NCBI RefSeq assembly: GCF_964355755.1
Contig: NC_092674.1
Location: 29,934,001-29,998,000 of the forward strand
From: Antedon mediterranea
Lineage: Eukaryota > Echinodermata > Crinoidea > Comatulida > Antedonidae
DNA length: 64,000 bases
Direction of reading: 5' to 3'
Shown: piece after piece, positions 17,038-29,936 of the stretch
How the letters are laid out: the number at the start of each line of letters is the position of its first letter
Position numbering within the stretch: position 1 is the first letter of the stretch
The notes under the pieces: model-generated
The model's database searches: none
Told to the model about the DNA's origin: nothing
What the model saw: only the letters and a program-made list of their open reading frames with translations
Program-made: the position numbers and the translations under genes

Positions 17038-20000
17038 ATGGCGTACTTTATGAAACGAATGGAAAAAGAAGAGAAGGAGCTGCTCTCTTCAACAATCAAG
17101 GCAAAAACTGTAGTCGTTCCGCCGTACAATCATCATGGGAACAGGTTTGGTTTTTTAAATTTCGTTTTTGCATGAAAAATAAAATACACAAACTTAACAT
17201 TGCAATTTTCTAACCGCAACTTACCGAGCCGACATATTTTCCATTAAACTATATAGAAAATATATTAGAGTTATTATGTTGGTATTTTACTGGTTCTGAA
17301 ATATTGCATTTTCGTTAAAAAATAGGAGATCAACGAGTAGCTAATTTACCCGGTTTGTTGTGATGTGTGAGAGTACCACGTGCTAGAGAGCGCGTCGCAT
17401 TTCATTCATGAAATTGAGTGAATGTTTACTAAAATAAATAGGGGATAAAAACAATAACATTGTTTGTTTATGTGGTTATTAATATTCTACACTAATGCAT
17501 TAAACCACAGAGTGCGTAGATACGTTGATTTACGAAGTTTAGTATTTTTAAGTAATTTTTCTTTGATTGCAATTCTGCTGTTTGTCGGCGTGCTCGATGA
17601 GAGGACTCGCCCACCACGCTGGATTTTAGCTGAGTTGAGCATGATGAATGTGCGAGGCGGCGGTGTGATGATTTGCTCTCTGTGCTGCGGCAACGATTTT
17701 GCTTTGTCATCTTTCACAAAGATGGCTAGCTTTTAGCATCTATGCTCAGTGATTTAGGCTAATGTAGTTTAGTCGGTGCAGTATATTTTAACATTCAGTG
17801 GATGTCGTATTGAGTACAACATGCACTGTAAGTAAGCATATTTTAGTGTAAATAAAATCATGACAAAATATAGGTGTGGTGGGTGGGTTTATGTTGTTCT
17901 CTGTAAGTAGTGTCACCAGGACTCAGGAGGGAGGCAGGCCTATTATGTCAGTGTCAGCCTATTATTATTAAATGAGGCTATGGTGGTTTTAGGTATTTGA
18001 GGTTCTAGATAGAAAAGAGGCCTAAAAAAGAGCAGTATCTACTGTATAAACTTTTGATTGAAATACTGTACTGGTGGTGGTATTGACATTTTTTTATTTT
18101 GAATTTGATGAAAACTTCCCAACCAAAAATACTGGTGGTATTACAGTACTTGCTTGATATTGGTAAATAATACTGATTATGGGTAGGTTGGTTTTATGTT
18201 CATAAGAATTAATCTAGGATAGGAGGAGGCTAGACCTAGTCCACAAGGATAGATATTATCTTAAAATAATATTATTATACTATTCTATAGTTTAGTATAA
18301 TAATATAAAAATTAAAAATGTATCAATTCAAACTCGTACTCTATAGACTACAGTAGGGCCTATTTTGAAAAAATAAATTTTCAAAACAATTTACAATTAA
18401 TGACATTGAATGTTGAATGTAAACATTAAAAGTAGTAAATTATGTTTTTAAACTGTGTCCTTTATTGACATGAATGCTAAATAAATTTTAATGTACAGTA
18501 CCTGTAAATTGCGTGGGTGGTTTATAATTTATTATAATATATTTATGCTTCATTGTTGGGTTAGTGTCCAGAGAGGAACAAACGTCTTATAACAGAAATT
18601 TTTTCTTCTATATCAATGGGATTAACCATGGATTAAAATTGATTAACAAAGAATAATTAGAAATGAAAAAAAAAAAAAAAAATTCTGCAGCTGACGAACT
18701 AGTTAGAACAAGTACTACTACTAGAGCAATGTTACTCACTGTATTTTTATTTGCCATGTATGATGCATTTAATTTAAAAATATTATAAATTATAGTATAT
18801 ACTAAGATAATGTAAAATTATTTTATTCTTATGACAGTGATAATTAGTTAATTCAGTCCAGCAATTTATAAAATAATTTAAAAATAGGTCATTATTAATT
18901 TAATATCTACAGTACACCACCATAGTGCCAAATCTGGCTCAGTGCCAAATTGGATTGTACCATTATTGAATAGGGAAGGATTAATATTAATCTGCAAAGA
19001 CATAACATATATAAACTGCTAGAATTGTGAAATGGTAATTTTACTGAAAAAGTATGTTACCTCCTCTAACTATTCTGTAATTATAACTTTTATCTATTGC
19101 AAATAAAACAATAATTCAGTACTTTTTTTCATAAAATTGTTATACAATAAGGATGGTTTTAAAGAATAATGGGATATTAACAATGATGAAACTAGAATAT
19201 TACATAATGAAATAAAATGGATTCTTCGGATTATTATAGATTTGTTTAAAACAATTTTAAGCCAAAGGTTTTTATTTGACCTTGCACATGACCATATTAG
19301 GTATTTTAGAATTTACATTTTTTTGCCATTTTTGCTTGTTTCCTGTAGGCAGGTGGGTCTGTGTCAAGTAGTAATTGTAAAGTGTGCCATGATTGATGAT
19401 GTAGCTATGAGTAAAGAATATTTCCTCTGCTGTAGCTAAGCTGACATTTCCGCCAATTGCTCTTTCTCGTTCGATATAAATATAAATTTTACCAAAGACA
19501 TTTTTTTTCCAAATGTTAGGAAAATGTGTAGCTTTCTATTGTAAATATTATTCATTTTCAATGTATTATAAGAAATAAAATATTTATTTGTCATCAAACA
19601 TTTAATTTACTTTTAATTCAAGTATTATTTTACAAAGATTGTTTATTATCTTTTTGAAATCACAATTATTTGTGTGTTTTAATTGGTCGTTAATTGCAAT
19701 ACCTCTTAACTGTCCTGAAAAGTTCCCCCGTGAATTGTTATGCTTACAATCTCAAGGCTGAGGCAGTATTCTATCTACTGTATTACTAGAGAATCAGTAG
19801 TAGTAACGTTAATTTGTTGATGAGTAAAAAGAATTAATTAAGTATGCCAGCAGCAATGACCATTTCACAGTATTGGTAAACAAGACGGATATCCCTTTGT
19901 CTTCATGGCTTTTGTGTTGTTCTAGCGGGTATCACTAACAGATATTATTATTACAATCTCGTGCAATCACAATACAGCTTTTTTTAGTCAGCTGTTTTTC

Positions 20001-23000
20001 ACCTGTCTCGACGCGACGCCTTCTAATTAGATTGATTCTGAAGCTGAATCAGTTCGTTAATTAATCAATTGTCTTCTACTGTATCATCAGTAATAATAAT
20101 AAAGTTGGCAGTCGTATGGTTTATAGTCGTTTTGCATATCGTGACTTCATAGAATTTATTTTGAAATTGAATAATAAACTTAACTCTAATAATACATTTT
20201 TTAAATTAATAAAACTAATTTTTTTAACGATTAATTTTTTTTATGATTCAGTTAATATGTTGTTAATACATTTTTTAAATTAATAAAACTTTTATTTTTT
20301 TGTTTACAATTTATTTTTTTTATGATTCAGTATACAGTATTACTGTGTACTGTACCCTTTTCTGGTTTTCGGAAAGTTTCTGATAGTAATTAATTAATAG
20401 AAAGAACGATTTGTATGGCGATCAGTTTCTAAAAAGCGGAAAAGGAAACTTAAATGCAAAGCAAACAAATGCTTTTTCAAATGATCTTTTTTCTTTCCAC
20501 ACAAAACAGATAAGTTTGATGACATTCCATGCATATTTTAGGTCCTCTTTGCCCTCGTTTTTTTGTGTCAAGTTCTTTCATTTTTATTCCTGCTTTGTGT
20601 ACATTGCATTGTCAGTGCTTCAAACAAAAACAGTGAATTACAATTACATAAAGTGGGATGAGGACAAAAATAAATATTATGCTGTGTAAATTATTCACAA
20701 ATAAATCAATTTAATTAAAAAAATTTCATTTAAAATTATTTTCCTTTTATCTATTTTGTTGTGTAATGTTTGGAATGCGAAGTGGATTAAAATCCTGTAT
20801 ATTTTGTTCACCCCTACTCCAAAAATGAAAGTACCCAAAAACTTTTAATAGACATTTTTAGAGTTCTTTGGATACCATTTGCCACCTTCAGATGCCTCAA
20901 GCAAAGGAGAGGCTTTTGTCCCCTAGACCTTGGGACAGAAGTTCATAAACTGCTGCATCATCACACCATCTGATCAGCTTAGGAAGTCCAGGGTCAGACC
21001 AAAGGTCACATTATTTGGTTACATGACAATACAGTATAAATTAATAGGTTAATAAATACTACCATGGAGGTATTGTAGATCTGGTTATCAGCTTTACCTT
21101 GGGTTATCCCCCTCCTTCAGGACACTGGTTGAGAGTGGTGGTGGGGAGGGGTCTTTTGTGTGTTTGTGTCTATTTAAATTTAACCAATTTATCCCACTTT
21201 AGGCCTCAAAATCATGTAATCTTTATTTTGGAAGTATGCCAGAATAGGCTGAGAACTTTACCTGGGCAACTTTTCCTTATTCTCATTGGTGGGATAGAAA
21301 TTTAACGACAGACGAAGAATTTTTCCCAAGTCGAGGAATGTAACCAGTCTGGCCCACCTAGCGTAGTTTGTGAACTGTTTACTTTCCACCATCCCATCGT
21401 GAGAGTACGTACTGTCGGATTTTTTTTTGCTTTATTGCCAACCTAGATTTAAAAAAAAGATGATTTCCGTTTCATGTGTCTGCTCATGTTAGTGAGTCAC
21501 TAGTTTCACTTTAGTTTTGAAACATAGATTATGTTTTAAAATGTATGTTGCCCTGATTTTAAGTTTTATTTGACCTGATGATAGTATTTTGGTTTCAACG
21601 TCGAACACTAATCTAGTCTCTTCCAGTCTATGTTAAGTTCTTGCTTAGTCAGATTTTGTAAACTGTTCCCACTCCAACCAACCTGGGGTATATGTCTTGG
21701 GAAATTGACATACCTTTTTTGATTGCACTGTCAAGGGTCATTTAAACATTTTTGGTCTTGGGTACTGATCAGAACCCCCCACTAATATTTGATTATTTGA
21801 ACTGTATTTCAACTGTGCTTTAGAATTGATTTTATTTTCATTTGTGTTCATTGAACCGTTGCAACAGCAGCTGACCCAGCCAACCACCTATCACTGACCA
21901 TAAAATGAACTCTGTGATCACATTACAGTGTAGACATTACAGCAAGCACTCTCTATTGAACTTTAAGAGATTACCATTCTCTGCCTTCTAAGCTTGTTCT
22001 GTCTGCTTAAAAATCTTATGGCCTAGCTTACTGTAACATTCTAATTGGGAGGTTAATATAATAAGGTTGTGTTTTGATTGGCTAGGTCAAGCAAGACAGC
22101 TGTTATAGAGCTGGCCAGACATGGAATTTAATTTGGTGATGAGCCTATAGTACATGTGTGATACCAGAACACCTAGTCGCTTTGTTATCGTCAGATAGAT
22201 CAATATTATAATATTGCATGAGCATGTGAAATGGTGTAATGGTGTTGGAACATGTTGTAAATAATTGCATTAATTGTGTCCTTGTTTGGTGTGAAGTCAA
22301 ATTAAGTCAATCAGGATAGTAATAATAGCTAAAGTAGCATACATCATACATAGTTTGTATGCTAGCCACATTTGTATCTAAGACTGTGGTTACAAAATGT
22401 TAAGTACTTTAAAACTGAGTATAAATTGTGCAACACCTGAATACAGGTACAGCACCTCAAAATTGCCACCCATTTAAAATTATTTTTGCTGCTGACTTAC
22501 AAATTTCTATAAATATCCCAAGTTTTTTTCAACATTTTAATGACATGCACAGTACTGTAGCATATTTTGTAAACAGTGTCGTCTCAATGCGCTGTGGACT
22601 TGTTTATTTACTCCATTTTAATGATCACTGACACCTGAACTAGTTAACTTACTATAGGGTTATTTTCCAAATTTATAATGCAATTAACTTATGATAATTT
22701 GATATATTCAATTTAAATTAAATTAAAAACCCCACAAGTACTTCAGAAATGATTCATCATCATCCAATATAATTTGATTAAATTTCAACAAGTGAGTCAG
22801 TCACTTGTTCGCGGTTTTCCTTCAAAATTTGCAACAGTTTGGTTGCAGTTTTATAAGTCTGTTTTAAACGTTTCTGTCTGTTCTAACATCATTTAAAGTC
22901 TGTGCTAGCGATTTGATCTCTATATTTAGTATCATTTCAACAGATGGACTAGCTACTTTTGCCATATGGACAATTCATGCTTAATTACACTGGAAAAAAG

Positions 23001-26000
23001 GGTTGTTTAGTAATTAGACAAGTATTAATACTGAATAGTAAAGCCGGTAATTAATGTTTGTATGTAGAGTCAACAATTTATTTTTTAGTAAATAAAAAAA
23101 AAATTTCTGTATTTCCAACCCCTGCTGATAATTCACTTATTGTACAACTTTACAATTTCATTTAGCTTTTTTTATGCTTTTTTATTTATTTTTTATTATC
23201 TCCATTGAAATCCAGGCTAATACCTATAGCATTGTACGTTTTCTGTAATTCGGATTTATAAAATTAAATCAAATTTTATTTTAGAATTTGATTAAATAAA
23301 AAGAACTGTTCGAACATACTGTACTTTATATATTAAAATTAAACTACAATTGGTTTAATCACCTTATTTAAAATTAATTTATTAATTAAAAATGACTCGA
23401 TTTGCCAAGTGCTGTATTATATAGGTTAATGTGTATTGACTTTTTTTCTCTTTTAACAGCAGTCCTGTTCACAAAGATTCAGAGAAGCGGGTACGAAGAG
23501 AGATTGCCAATAGCAACGAGAGACGACGGATGCAGAGTATTAACGCAGGGTTCCAATCGTTGAAGACCCTCATACCACATAGCGATGGCGAAAAGCTTAG
23601 TAAAGTAAGTAATACAAGTATGATTGAATATTAGATTGGATGCTTGCTAACAAGATTAAAGTACCGTAGGCAAAAAAAAACGTTTCAAAACACAAACTAC
23701 TCTAGTTAGTAAAATAAAAAACAAGTTTAAATTAGCTTTTAATTGGTAATCCCACCAACTTGAACATTGGACAAAATGTATAATTTCATGTTCCTAAAGA
23801 CACCCACTCCAAATATCACCTGGCTTAAGATTTCTAAGAAACTTGTATTATAAACTTTATGTACAGTGTTATACCATTTGTGTCATATTTAAAATTCTAA
23901 TAAACCACCACCACACTGTAAGTAAACAAACCACAAAATAACTTCCTCAAGTGCAATGTTGATGTTGTATTTGAGATATGTGTTTCATTGTTGTTGGCAC
24001 ATACTCTCTGGATCTGATCTATTAGTATTAATAGCACAAATGCAATTGAATTCCGTTTTGTAAACAATACCGATTTTGTGTGGGAAAAACCCAGATATGC
24101 AGAATTGTCACACAAGGTTTGCTTTTAGGAAGTAGGCTTTATTTAATACTTGTATTATTGCACATGATGGCATTCATATGATTTAATCTAATTTATGCAA
24201 TAAGTTATCTGAGGTCTTGTTGAATGTTTGATTATAATATAATGTGTTTTTGATAACCATTTCCTTGTTAGTATTGTACAGTATAAAACTTGTTTGTTGG
24301 TAAAATCTTATCATTTTAACAGTAGTTGTGGGAGGCGTTGTCTGTCTGATAAATGTTTCATCCAACCCATTTTGGAAATTAAGCTCTGTCTACACAATTA
24401 AACTGTATGTGTAAAAAAATGATGTGCTCATATATGGACATGATGATGTCATGTCATCACTACCATATTTGGGCATATCACTACCATATTTGGGCACATC
24501 ACACTAAATATGTCAAACAAGTTGTTTGATAGTGTAGAAATTGAGATTTAGAATGCCTATTAGTCTATATGGCCTATTGCCTATAAGTATTTTAATTTAT
24601 ATTCAATAACATTAACACTGTATTAAAATCAGAATGTTATTTTTTATTTGAAATTTGACCAGAAAAGAAATAGGAAAATCTAATTAGCGTACTTAAATTT
24701 TATACCGAGCGGTGGTATACGACTATTACCATTGTACCAATGTCACATGGTTGCTTAGCATGTGACAGAAGTCGTCGCATTCTCAAATATACGCAGGTAG
24801 TTTTAATGACGACACTAAGAATCACATGATTTGACCGAGATTGGTTGCCAAGTCACAATCTTGGTTTAAGTGTTTGTTCTGGCATAAGTCCAGTAAACCA
24901 AACAGTTGGTAGACATTTAATAAATCCAACAAAACATTGAGCATTTTATGAACTATTATTGCAAAACTATTAATATCTCATTTACCTACTGTACTAGATA
25001 CATCTGCTGTACCCCTACGACGATCACCATGGTCATGGGACAACTAACTAACTAACGAGATATAATTATTCTATCAATCCCTACGAAAGGGGTCAATACA
25101 TTCGCTATCACAACATGCTTTGAATTAAACTTGTATTAAGGCCGTTTATTTTAATCTATAGTTTTTTCAAAGTTACAGTATATAATCTTTATAGTTAAGT
25201 TAGTTAGTTTTAACAGGGAATAATTTCGCCAGTGTAGCATAGCAAAAAGCTATACAAAACAACCTTCTTGCTACACATTTCTACAATTGTGTAGCAAAAA
25301 ATACGATAGAAAACTATGTTTCTTGACTCAAAAATCAGTTTGATTAGCAATATTGCTAAACAAAATTTTAAAATGAAATTTTTCCCGGAGTTATATTTAA
25401 AAAGCCATACAGTATTCTGTGAACAAATTGATTTACAATTAAAACAGTGGTACAGAATGATATATGACCCTCATTTATGGACCACATCCAGGTAAATAGC
25501 TATACCTGGAATCCATATACCCAAGGTCTTGTTATACAATACAAGATCAAAGTATTACATTATATTGATTATGTAATAATGTATTGTGCAATGTGAAATC
25601 CAATCGCAAACGTACATAAAGTACTCTCACCATTTTTAAAAAAAATATCTTTTTTAAAGAAATATACATCTCAACTCTCATCCATCACCTAAACACAAAT
25701 ACTTTATTTTTTATTGTACTCGGAAAATTAAAAACTTAAACAATACAATACTTCAAAAATATGACATCCTTGGCATACCAGACATGGTCATGTGATGATA
25801 TTGTTTACTCTACATGTGTGTTTTTCATGCTTCGTTTGATAATCCTTCAATACCATTCACAGACAGTCAGATCAAAGTTCCCATGGCTGCCATGTAAACA
25901 AAATGAGATAGATGGTCAAAGGAAATATTATAGTATTATAAAATGTTACTGTTTTATGAACATAGGTACAAATTGTATAAGATTAAATGGGTTATGTGTT

Positions 26001-27505
26001 CACCCTACTCTGAGTACATATGAGAATACTCATCAAACCAATGACCTCCAAATCACTAGCCTGGTGTTCATACCTCTAGACCATTGAGCTACGTTAGGGT
26101 TAGATTCAAGCCTAAGTCAGCACTGGGTACTGTACCAACCGGATGATAATTAACTTGACCCTTTGACGCAAAGTAACCTCAGAAATGCCTAATTAGTAAT
26201 ACAGTAGTACAAACATAAGTTTTTTATATAAAGAAAATAACAATTGATTTATCGTTTATTTGTTGTTAGGCTGCTATTCTTCAACAAACTGCTGAGCATA
26301 TCTCACGAATGGAGCAGGAAAAAACGCAATTATTGCGAGAAAATGTACAGTTAAAGAGATTGGTAGCAAGATACGAACGAGGAGAAATTGATTCTCCCTC
26401 ACCGAAGAAAAGACAGAGATACGACAGTATGACGGACGAAGGGATTGGTAGTCCGGAATCTGAAGATGTGTCAGCCACTGTAAGTTTAATTTCAAAATTC
26501 TAACATCACTTTTTAAGTCCTAAGCTCATGTTATGGTTTTTCAAATAAACATTTCAAATTCAAATTTATTTTCTTTCTTTAATCATTTGTTTAAGAGTAT
26601 AAACGTAACCAAATCTGCTAGACAGGTGGTTTTTTATTACTACTGTATTTATTTAACTCTGTGGTGTTGTTAGTGGTTAAACCATCTTTAGAAAAGGATG
26701 TGCTGAATTATACAGTTGTTTTTTATTTCTCTTATGTAGATTGACGATTTGCGAAAAGAAATGTTAGAACTGCGTTGCCAGTTAGATCGAGAACGGAGAT
26801 TTCGCCTTCTTCTTGAGGATCAAAACAGAGGACTTGAATCGCAACTCTACCCAGAAAAACTTAAAGAATTGACAAAACAGGTAAAAGATATTACAGTTCA
26901 CTAACAGCAGGTTCCATGGGGAGAGCCAAAATTATACTAGAAAAATATAGATCATTCCTTTCAGCACTTTTTTAAGCTTTGGGCCTGCGTTCAAAATAAT
27001 GCATATGCCAATGCATCCTCGCTTTTTTTCCTAAAAACTTATTTTTATTTTTCAAGTGTGAATTTACACTCATGGGTGCAACAATAGCCGCTTGTCTTTT
27101 CATGTAAATTGATTGTGTCAATTTGGTTTTGTTTAGGTGCACTCAAGGAACCCATACCAACAGCAGCATACAGAACTTTCAGTATTACAACAAGTTCCAA
27201 TGGGCCTACCTGTCATGTCTGTTCCAATGTCATCATCATCGACCTCTCAGCAAAACCTTGAGACGATTGTTAAAGCTATTCGACATCTAGAGGGCGACAG
27301 ATGTACACCAGGAAATACACCTCTACATACTCCGACGCCGGACCAGCAACAAGCTATGGATAGTGAAACGGAGAGCGATAAAGATCTCATTATCGAAAAT
27401 CACATATACTCAAATGAAGCTAGGTCCAATGTCAAAGTTGAGGTCATTGAACCAGTGCCGTACCAAACATTTCAATACTCTCGCCCTGGGATTTATGTGT
27501 CGTGA
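17038..27505 (+). CDS. TFAP4: TFAP4 / AP-4 bHLH-leucine zipper transcription factor (5 exons)
   Basis: AP-4 is a nuclear homodimeric bHLH factor that binds CAGCTG E-boxes. Exons: 17038-17144, 23460-23604, 26270-26479, 26740-26880 and 27137-27505. All phases match (323 aa; human 338). Exon 1 starts MAYFM, comparable with MEYFM in the vertebrate protein. Its donor GTTTGG is weak, so the first exon is less certain than the rest. The basic region and helix-loop-helix span about residues 46-97 (KRVRREIANSNERRRMQSIN, GFQSLKTLIPHSDGEKLSKA, ILQQTAEHI) with Glu56/Arg59 DNA contacts. A first leucine zipper follows (MEQEKTQLLRENVQLKRLV), then the SPKKRQRYDSMTDEGIGSPE basic/acidic linker and a second zipper in exon 4. 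The last exon keeps QQNLETIVKAIRHLEG, a family signature. A sumoylation-like VKVEV follows near the C-terminus. Intron 1 is 6.3 kb. Confidence 0.93.
17145..23459 (+). other. TFAP4 intron 1 (6.3 kb)
   Basis: AT-rich intron. Seen in it: a GC-richer segment at 17560-17720, four CAGCTG sites, an ACCCCCCAC-like GLI/GLIS-type site near 21774, and a protein-like minus-strand stretch at 20897-21008. No additional exon of known family was recognised. An exon equivalent to the vertebrate LANIPLTPE segment was not found. Confidence 0.5.
24383..24540. mobile_element. MITE family A, copy 2 (diverged)
   Basis: The left end is GCTCTGTCTACACAATTAAAC and the right end TTGTTTGATAGTGTAGAA. The interior CACTACCATATTTGGGCA unit is duplicated in tandem in this copy. 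The right terminal bases are lost. Confidence 0.8.
26015..26105 (-). mobile_element. tRNA-derived SINE head (fragment)
   Basis: The reverse complement reads GTAGCTCAATGGTCTAGAG (box A) and then ACCAGGCTAGTGATTTGGAG and TCATTGGTTTGATGAG (weak box B). The layout is that of a tRNA-derived SINE promoter, not an intact tRNA. Confidence 0.45.
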
Positions 27506-28954
27506 TTTCTGTCCGCTGAGGGCAGTGTTTATTAACTGTCCCTCAGATGTCGAGAGTGGGAATTAAAAATGAGATGGTTGGTTTAGTCATCATCGATTTA
27601 ATGTCTCATGTCAAAGACCACCCAATATTTGTTTTTGTCTCATTGAATAAGTAAATTTGGATCCATTTATATGTTGGATACCAGGGTTTTTGCAATAGTC
27701 CAACTGTATTTAGTCATGAATGGTAATTGATTCTCAAAAACATAAACACTATTTTTTATTAACTTTGTTTTCCTTATCTTGTGCTTATATATCGTAAATT
27801 TTACAAACAAAAACTTCCTAAAACTGTATTTTGAATTTAAAAAAAATAAATTAAAGGCCTGAAATTCTATTTTTTTTTATGTAGTTACTTAAGTCTGTGA
27901 TCTTTTGTGATTATAAATCAATCAAATTACTGTACTGTATATTCTAAGATTATATTCCACAAATGTGTTGGCCTTTTTATCTAAATTTTACTTATATAAT
28001 AAATACTATTTTTTTGTCTTTTGTGATTCTAAATCGGTCTATCAAAAGCTGTGTGTATTGTTTTGAATGTGTAAATGAATAATATATTATAAGGAGTACA
28101 CAGAGGGATATTATATTTATATCATAAGCCTGCGTTCACACTACAAACATTCTCTATATATGGCCATTTTTTAATTAACTTACTGTAGTATTATTATACT
28201 GTAATACACTTTGTAGACTTTTTTCTTGTCAAAAGTATTTAAAAATATTTACAAATGAAATTGTATAAAAGGGTATTTATAAAACAACAAATTGTTTGGG
28301 TATTCAATTTTGTAGTGTGAACAGGATTTATGAATCAAAATTCCAGATGGACGTAACAAAGATTTACATTTGTATAATTATTTATAAAAATCGAGATGCA
28401 AGCTAAGTTTAAGAATGTTTTTATGATAAACAAAAAATAATTAGCCAGAATAGGTGTATAGAAAATTCACATACTAGTGGCATTTCACTTGTAATGCTAA
28501 TTAACTTAATTTGAGTAATTGAAGATTTCCCTTTATAGGAATGGAAGAGTCCTAATTTAATATTCCAAATAAGGTTGCGTTGCCACGTGAATATTAGTAA
28601 TAATAAATGATAAACAGCAGTATAGATGATTGCGTTTAACAACCCTGATCGATGATAGGTATAGAATAGATTACATTTTTTTTCTAAGAAGGGTTATTCC
28701 ATTACACCACGAGGTTGAAATGCGTACGCCCCAGACGTTTCAGCGACGGTAAAGAATGTAGACCCTGGCCAAGTTGTCTGAGGCCGGGTTTTCGCTTGGT
28801 TTGGCGTGCTGCCAGTTGCAAAGGAAATTAAACTTTGGCGCGATTGGTCATTATGGTTCCGTTAGGAAGCGTTGCATTTCCTTGCCATTAAAAGATCAGT
28901 GATTCATGCAACTTTGAATTCCCACGAGGCATTGCTTTATAGACAAGTCATCGG

Positions 28955-29175
28955 AGGCTAGCAAAGTGGTAATATCATTGCCTCAAACATACAGACATAA
29001 CGGCAATATGTTACTTTCTGTAACATTAAATTCAGGTCACAATAAACCAATAAATGTGACGCATTATAACTTGCTTTTGGCTAAACTTACCAATCTCAAG
29101 GGGTTCCGTGTTCAAATCCACATGAGGATGTTTCTTGTTGCCATATCGGTGCCACTATCTGAGCCTCAAGAATAA
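28955..29175 (+). mobile_element. Possible tRNA-type SINE head interrupted by ~110-bp insert
   Basis: GGCTAGCAAAGTGGTAATATC (box-A-like) at about 28956 is separated by roughly 110 bp from GGTTCCGTGTTCAAATCC (box-B-like) at 29101. Removing the middle would give normal tRNA spacing. The reading is tentative. Confidence 0.3.
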
Positions 29176-29438
29176 TTTTAAAATCCTCATGCACACACAT
29201 CCTGCAATGGGAAAGAATAAATAAAATTAATCTGAACTATATTTGATAACAAATCCAAATTATTTAAAATTAAGAATCTGTATATTTTAACCATTTTGCG
29301 ATAGTAATTGTTGTTTGTTTGTTCATTTATTTGTTTTTTATACGAGAATGGAGATATACAGTAGAATTCTCCAGTAATATTGTGTTAATGTTGATGCATC
29401 AGATGCTATTGTATAAATTGTATATAAAGTGAGAGAGC

Positions 29439-29462
29439 GGGATGGGAGGGTTTGTGGGTGGG
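29439..29462 (+). other. G-quadruplex-forming motif
   Basis: Five GGG runs are separated by 2, 1, 5 and 1 bases (GGGATGGGAGGG then TTTGTGGGTGGG) in otherwise AT-rich intergenic DNA between TFAP4 and Cdx. It meets the usual G3+N1-7 rule. Confidence 0.8.
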
Positions 29463-29785
29463 TCAGGGAAGAGTGTGCCGATGGTCAATTTAATAAGAAA
29501 GGTTTATAAAACAGTTTCATTATAAGTAGATATTTATTGTGTCTAGTCAGCGAAAACTAATACGTAGGATATTTAAAAATACTGTATGAATTAAGACGCA
29601 TTCTAATGGTTGTAATTTTGCGAAGCGTAAGGTTCTGTAATTGCGAGTCCTAAAAGAAACATGTTTTAGTACTGTAGATGAATAGATAATTCTCAGGTAC
29701 ACTAGTTCACTGAATTCAGTGAAAAGATCCAGGATTTCGATATAAGGGGATGCCTAAAAACTGTAAAATAAAGTGCTCAACCTAA

Positions 29786-29936
29786 AGCTCTGTTTACATT
29801 ATCAAACATCAAACTAGTTTGATGAAAAAAAGTGTGATGTACCCAAATATGGTAATGATATGACATCATCATGTCCATATATGGGCACATCACATTTTTT
29901 TTGTCACAAAAAGTTTCGATACTGTAAACAGAGCTT
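29786..29936. mobile_element. MITE family A, copy 3
   Basis: The ends are AGCTCTGTTTACATTATCAAAC and TCGATACTGTAAACAGAGCTT. The interior is in the opposite orientation to copies 1 and 4, with the ATATGGGCACATCACATTTT block nearer the right end. Confidence 0.85.

Larger units (their letters stand above)
23605..26269 (+). other. TFAP4 intron 2 with MITE and SINE pieces
   Basis: It holds MITE family A copy 2 (24383-24540), a TCACATG/CATGTGA inverted E-box pair near 24749-24771 and a tRNA-like SINE head on the minus strand near 26025-26100. Nothing else is coding. Confidence 0.5.

Noticed and set aside
17464-17736. Overlapping frames on both strands near 17.5-17.7 kb
   Set aside because: No recognisable motif; the segment is GC-richer, which lengthens chance frames. 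It could be an alternative TFAP4 leader exon but nothing shows it.
21768-21784. GLIS binding site (ACCCCCCAC) regulating TFAP4
   Set aside because: A single near-match in a 6-kb intron is expected by chance too often to claim.
26015-26105. tRNA gene on the minus strand
   Set aside because: Good box A but weak box B and no acceptor-stem pairing; better explained as a SINE head.
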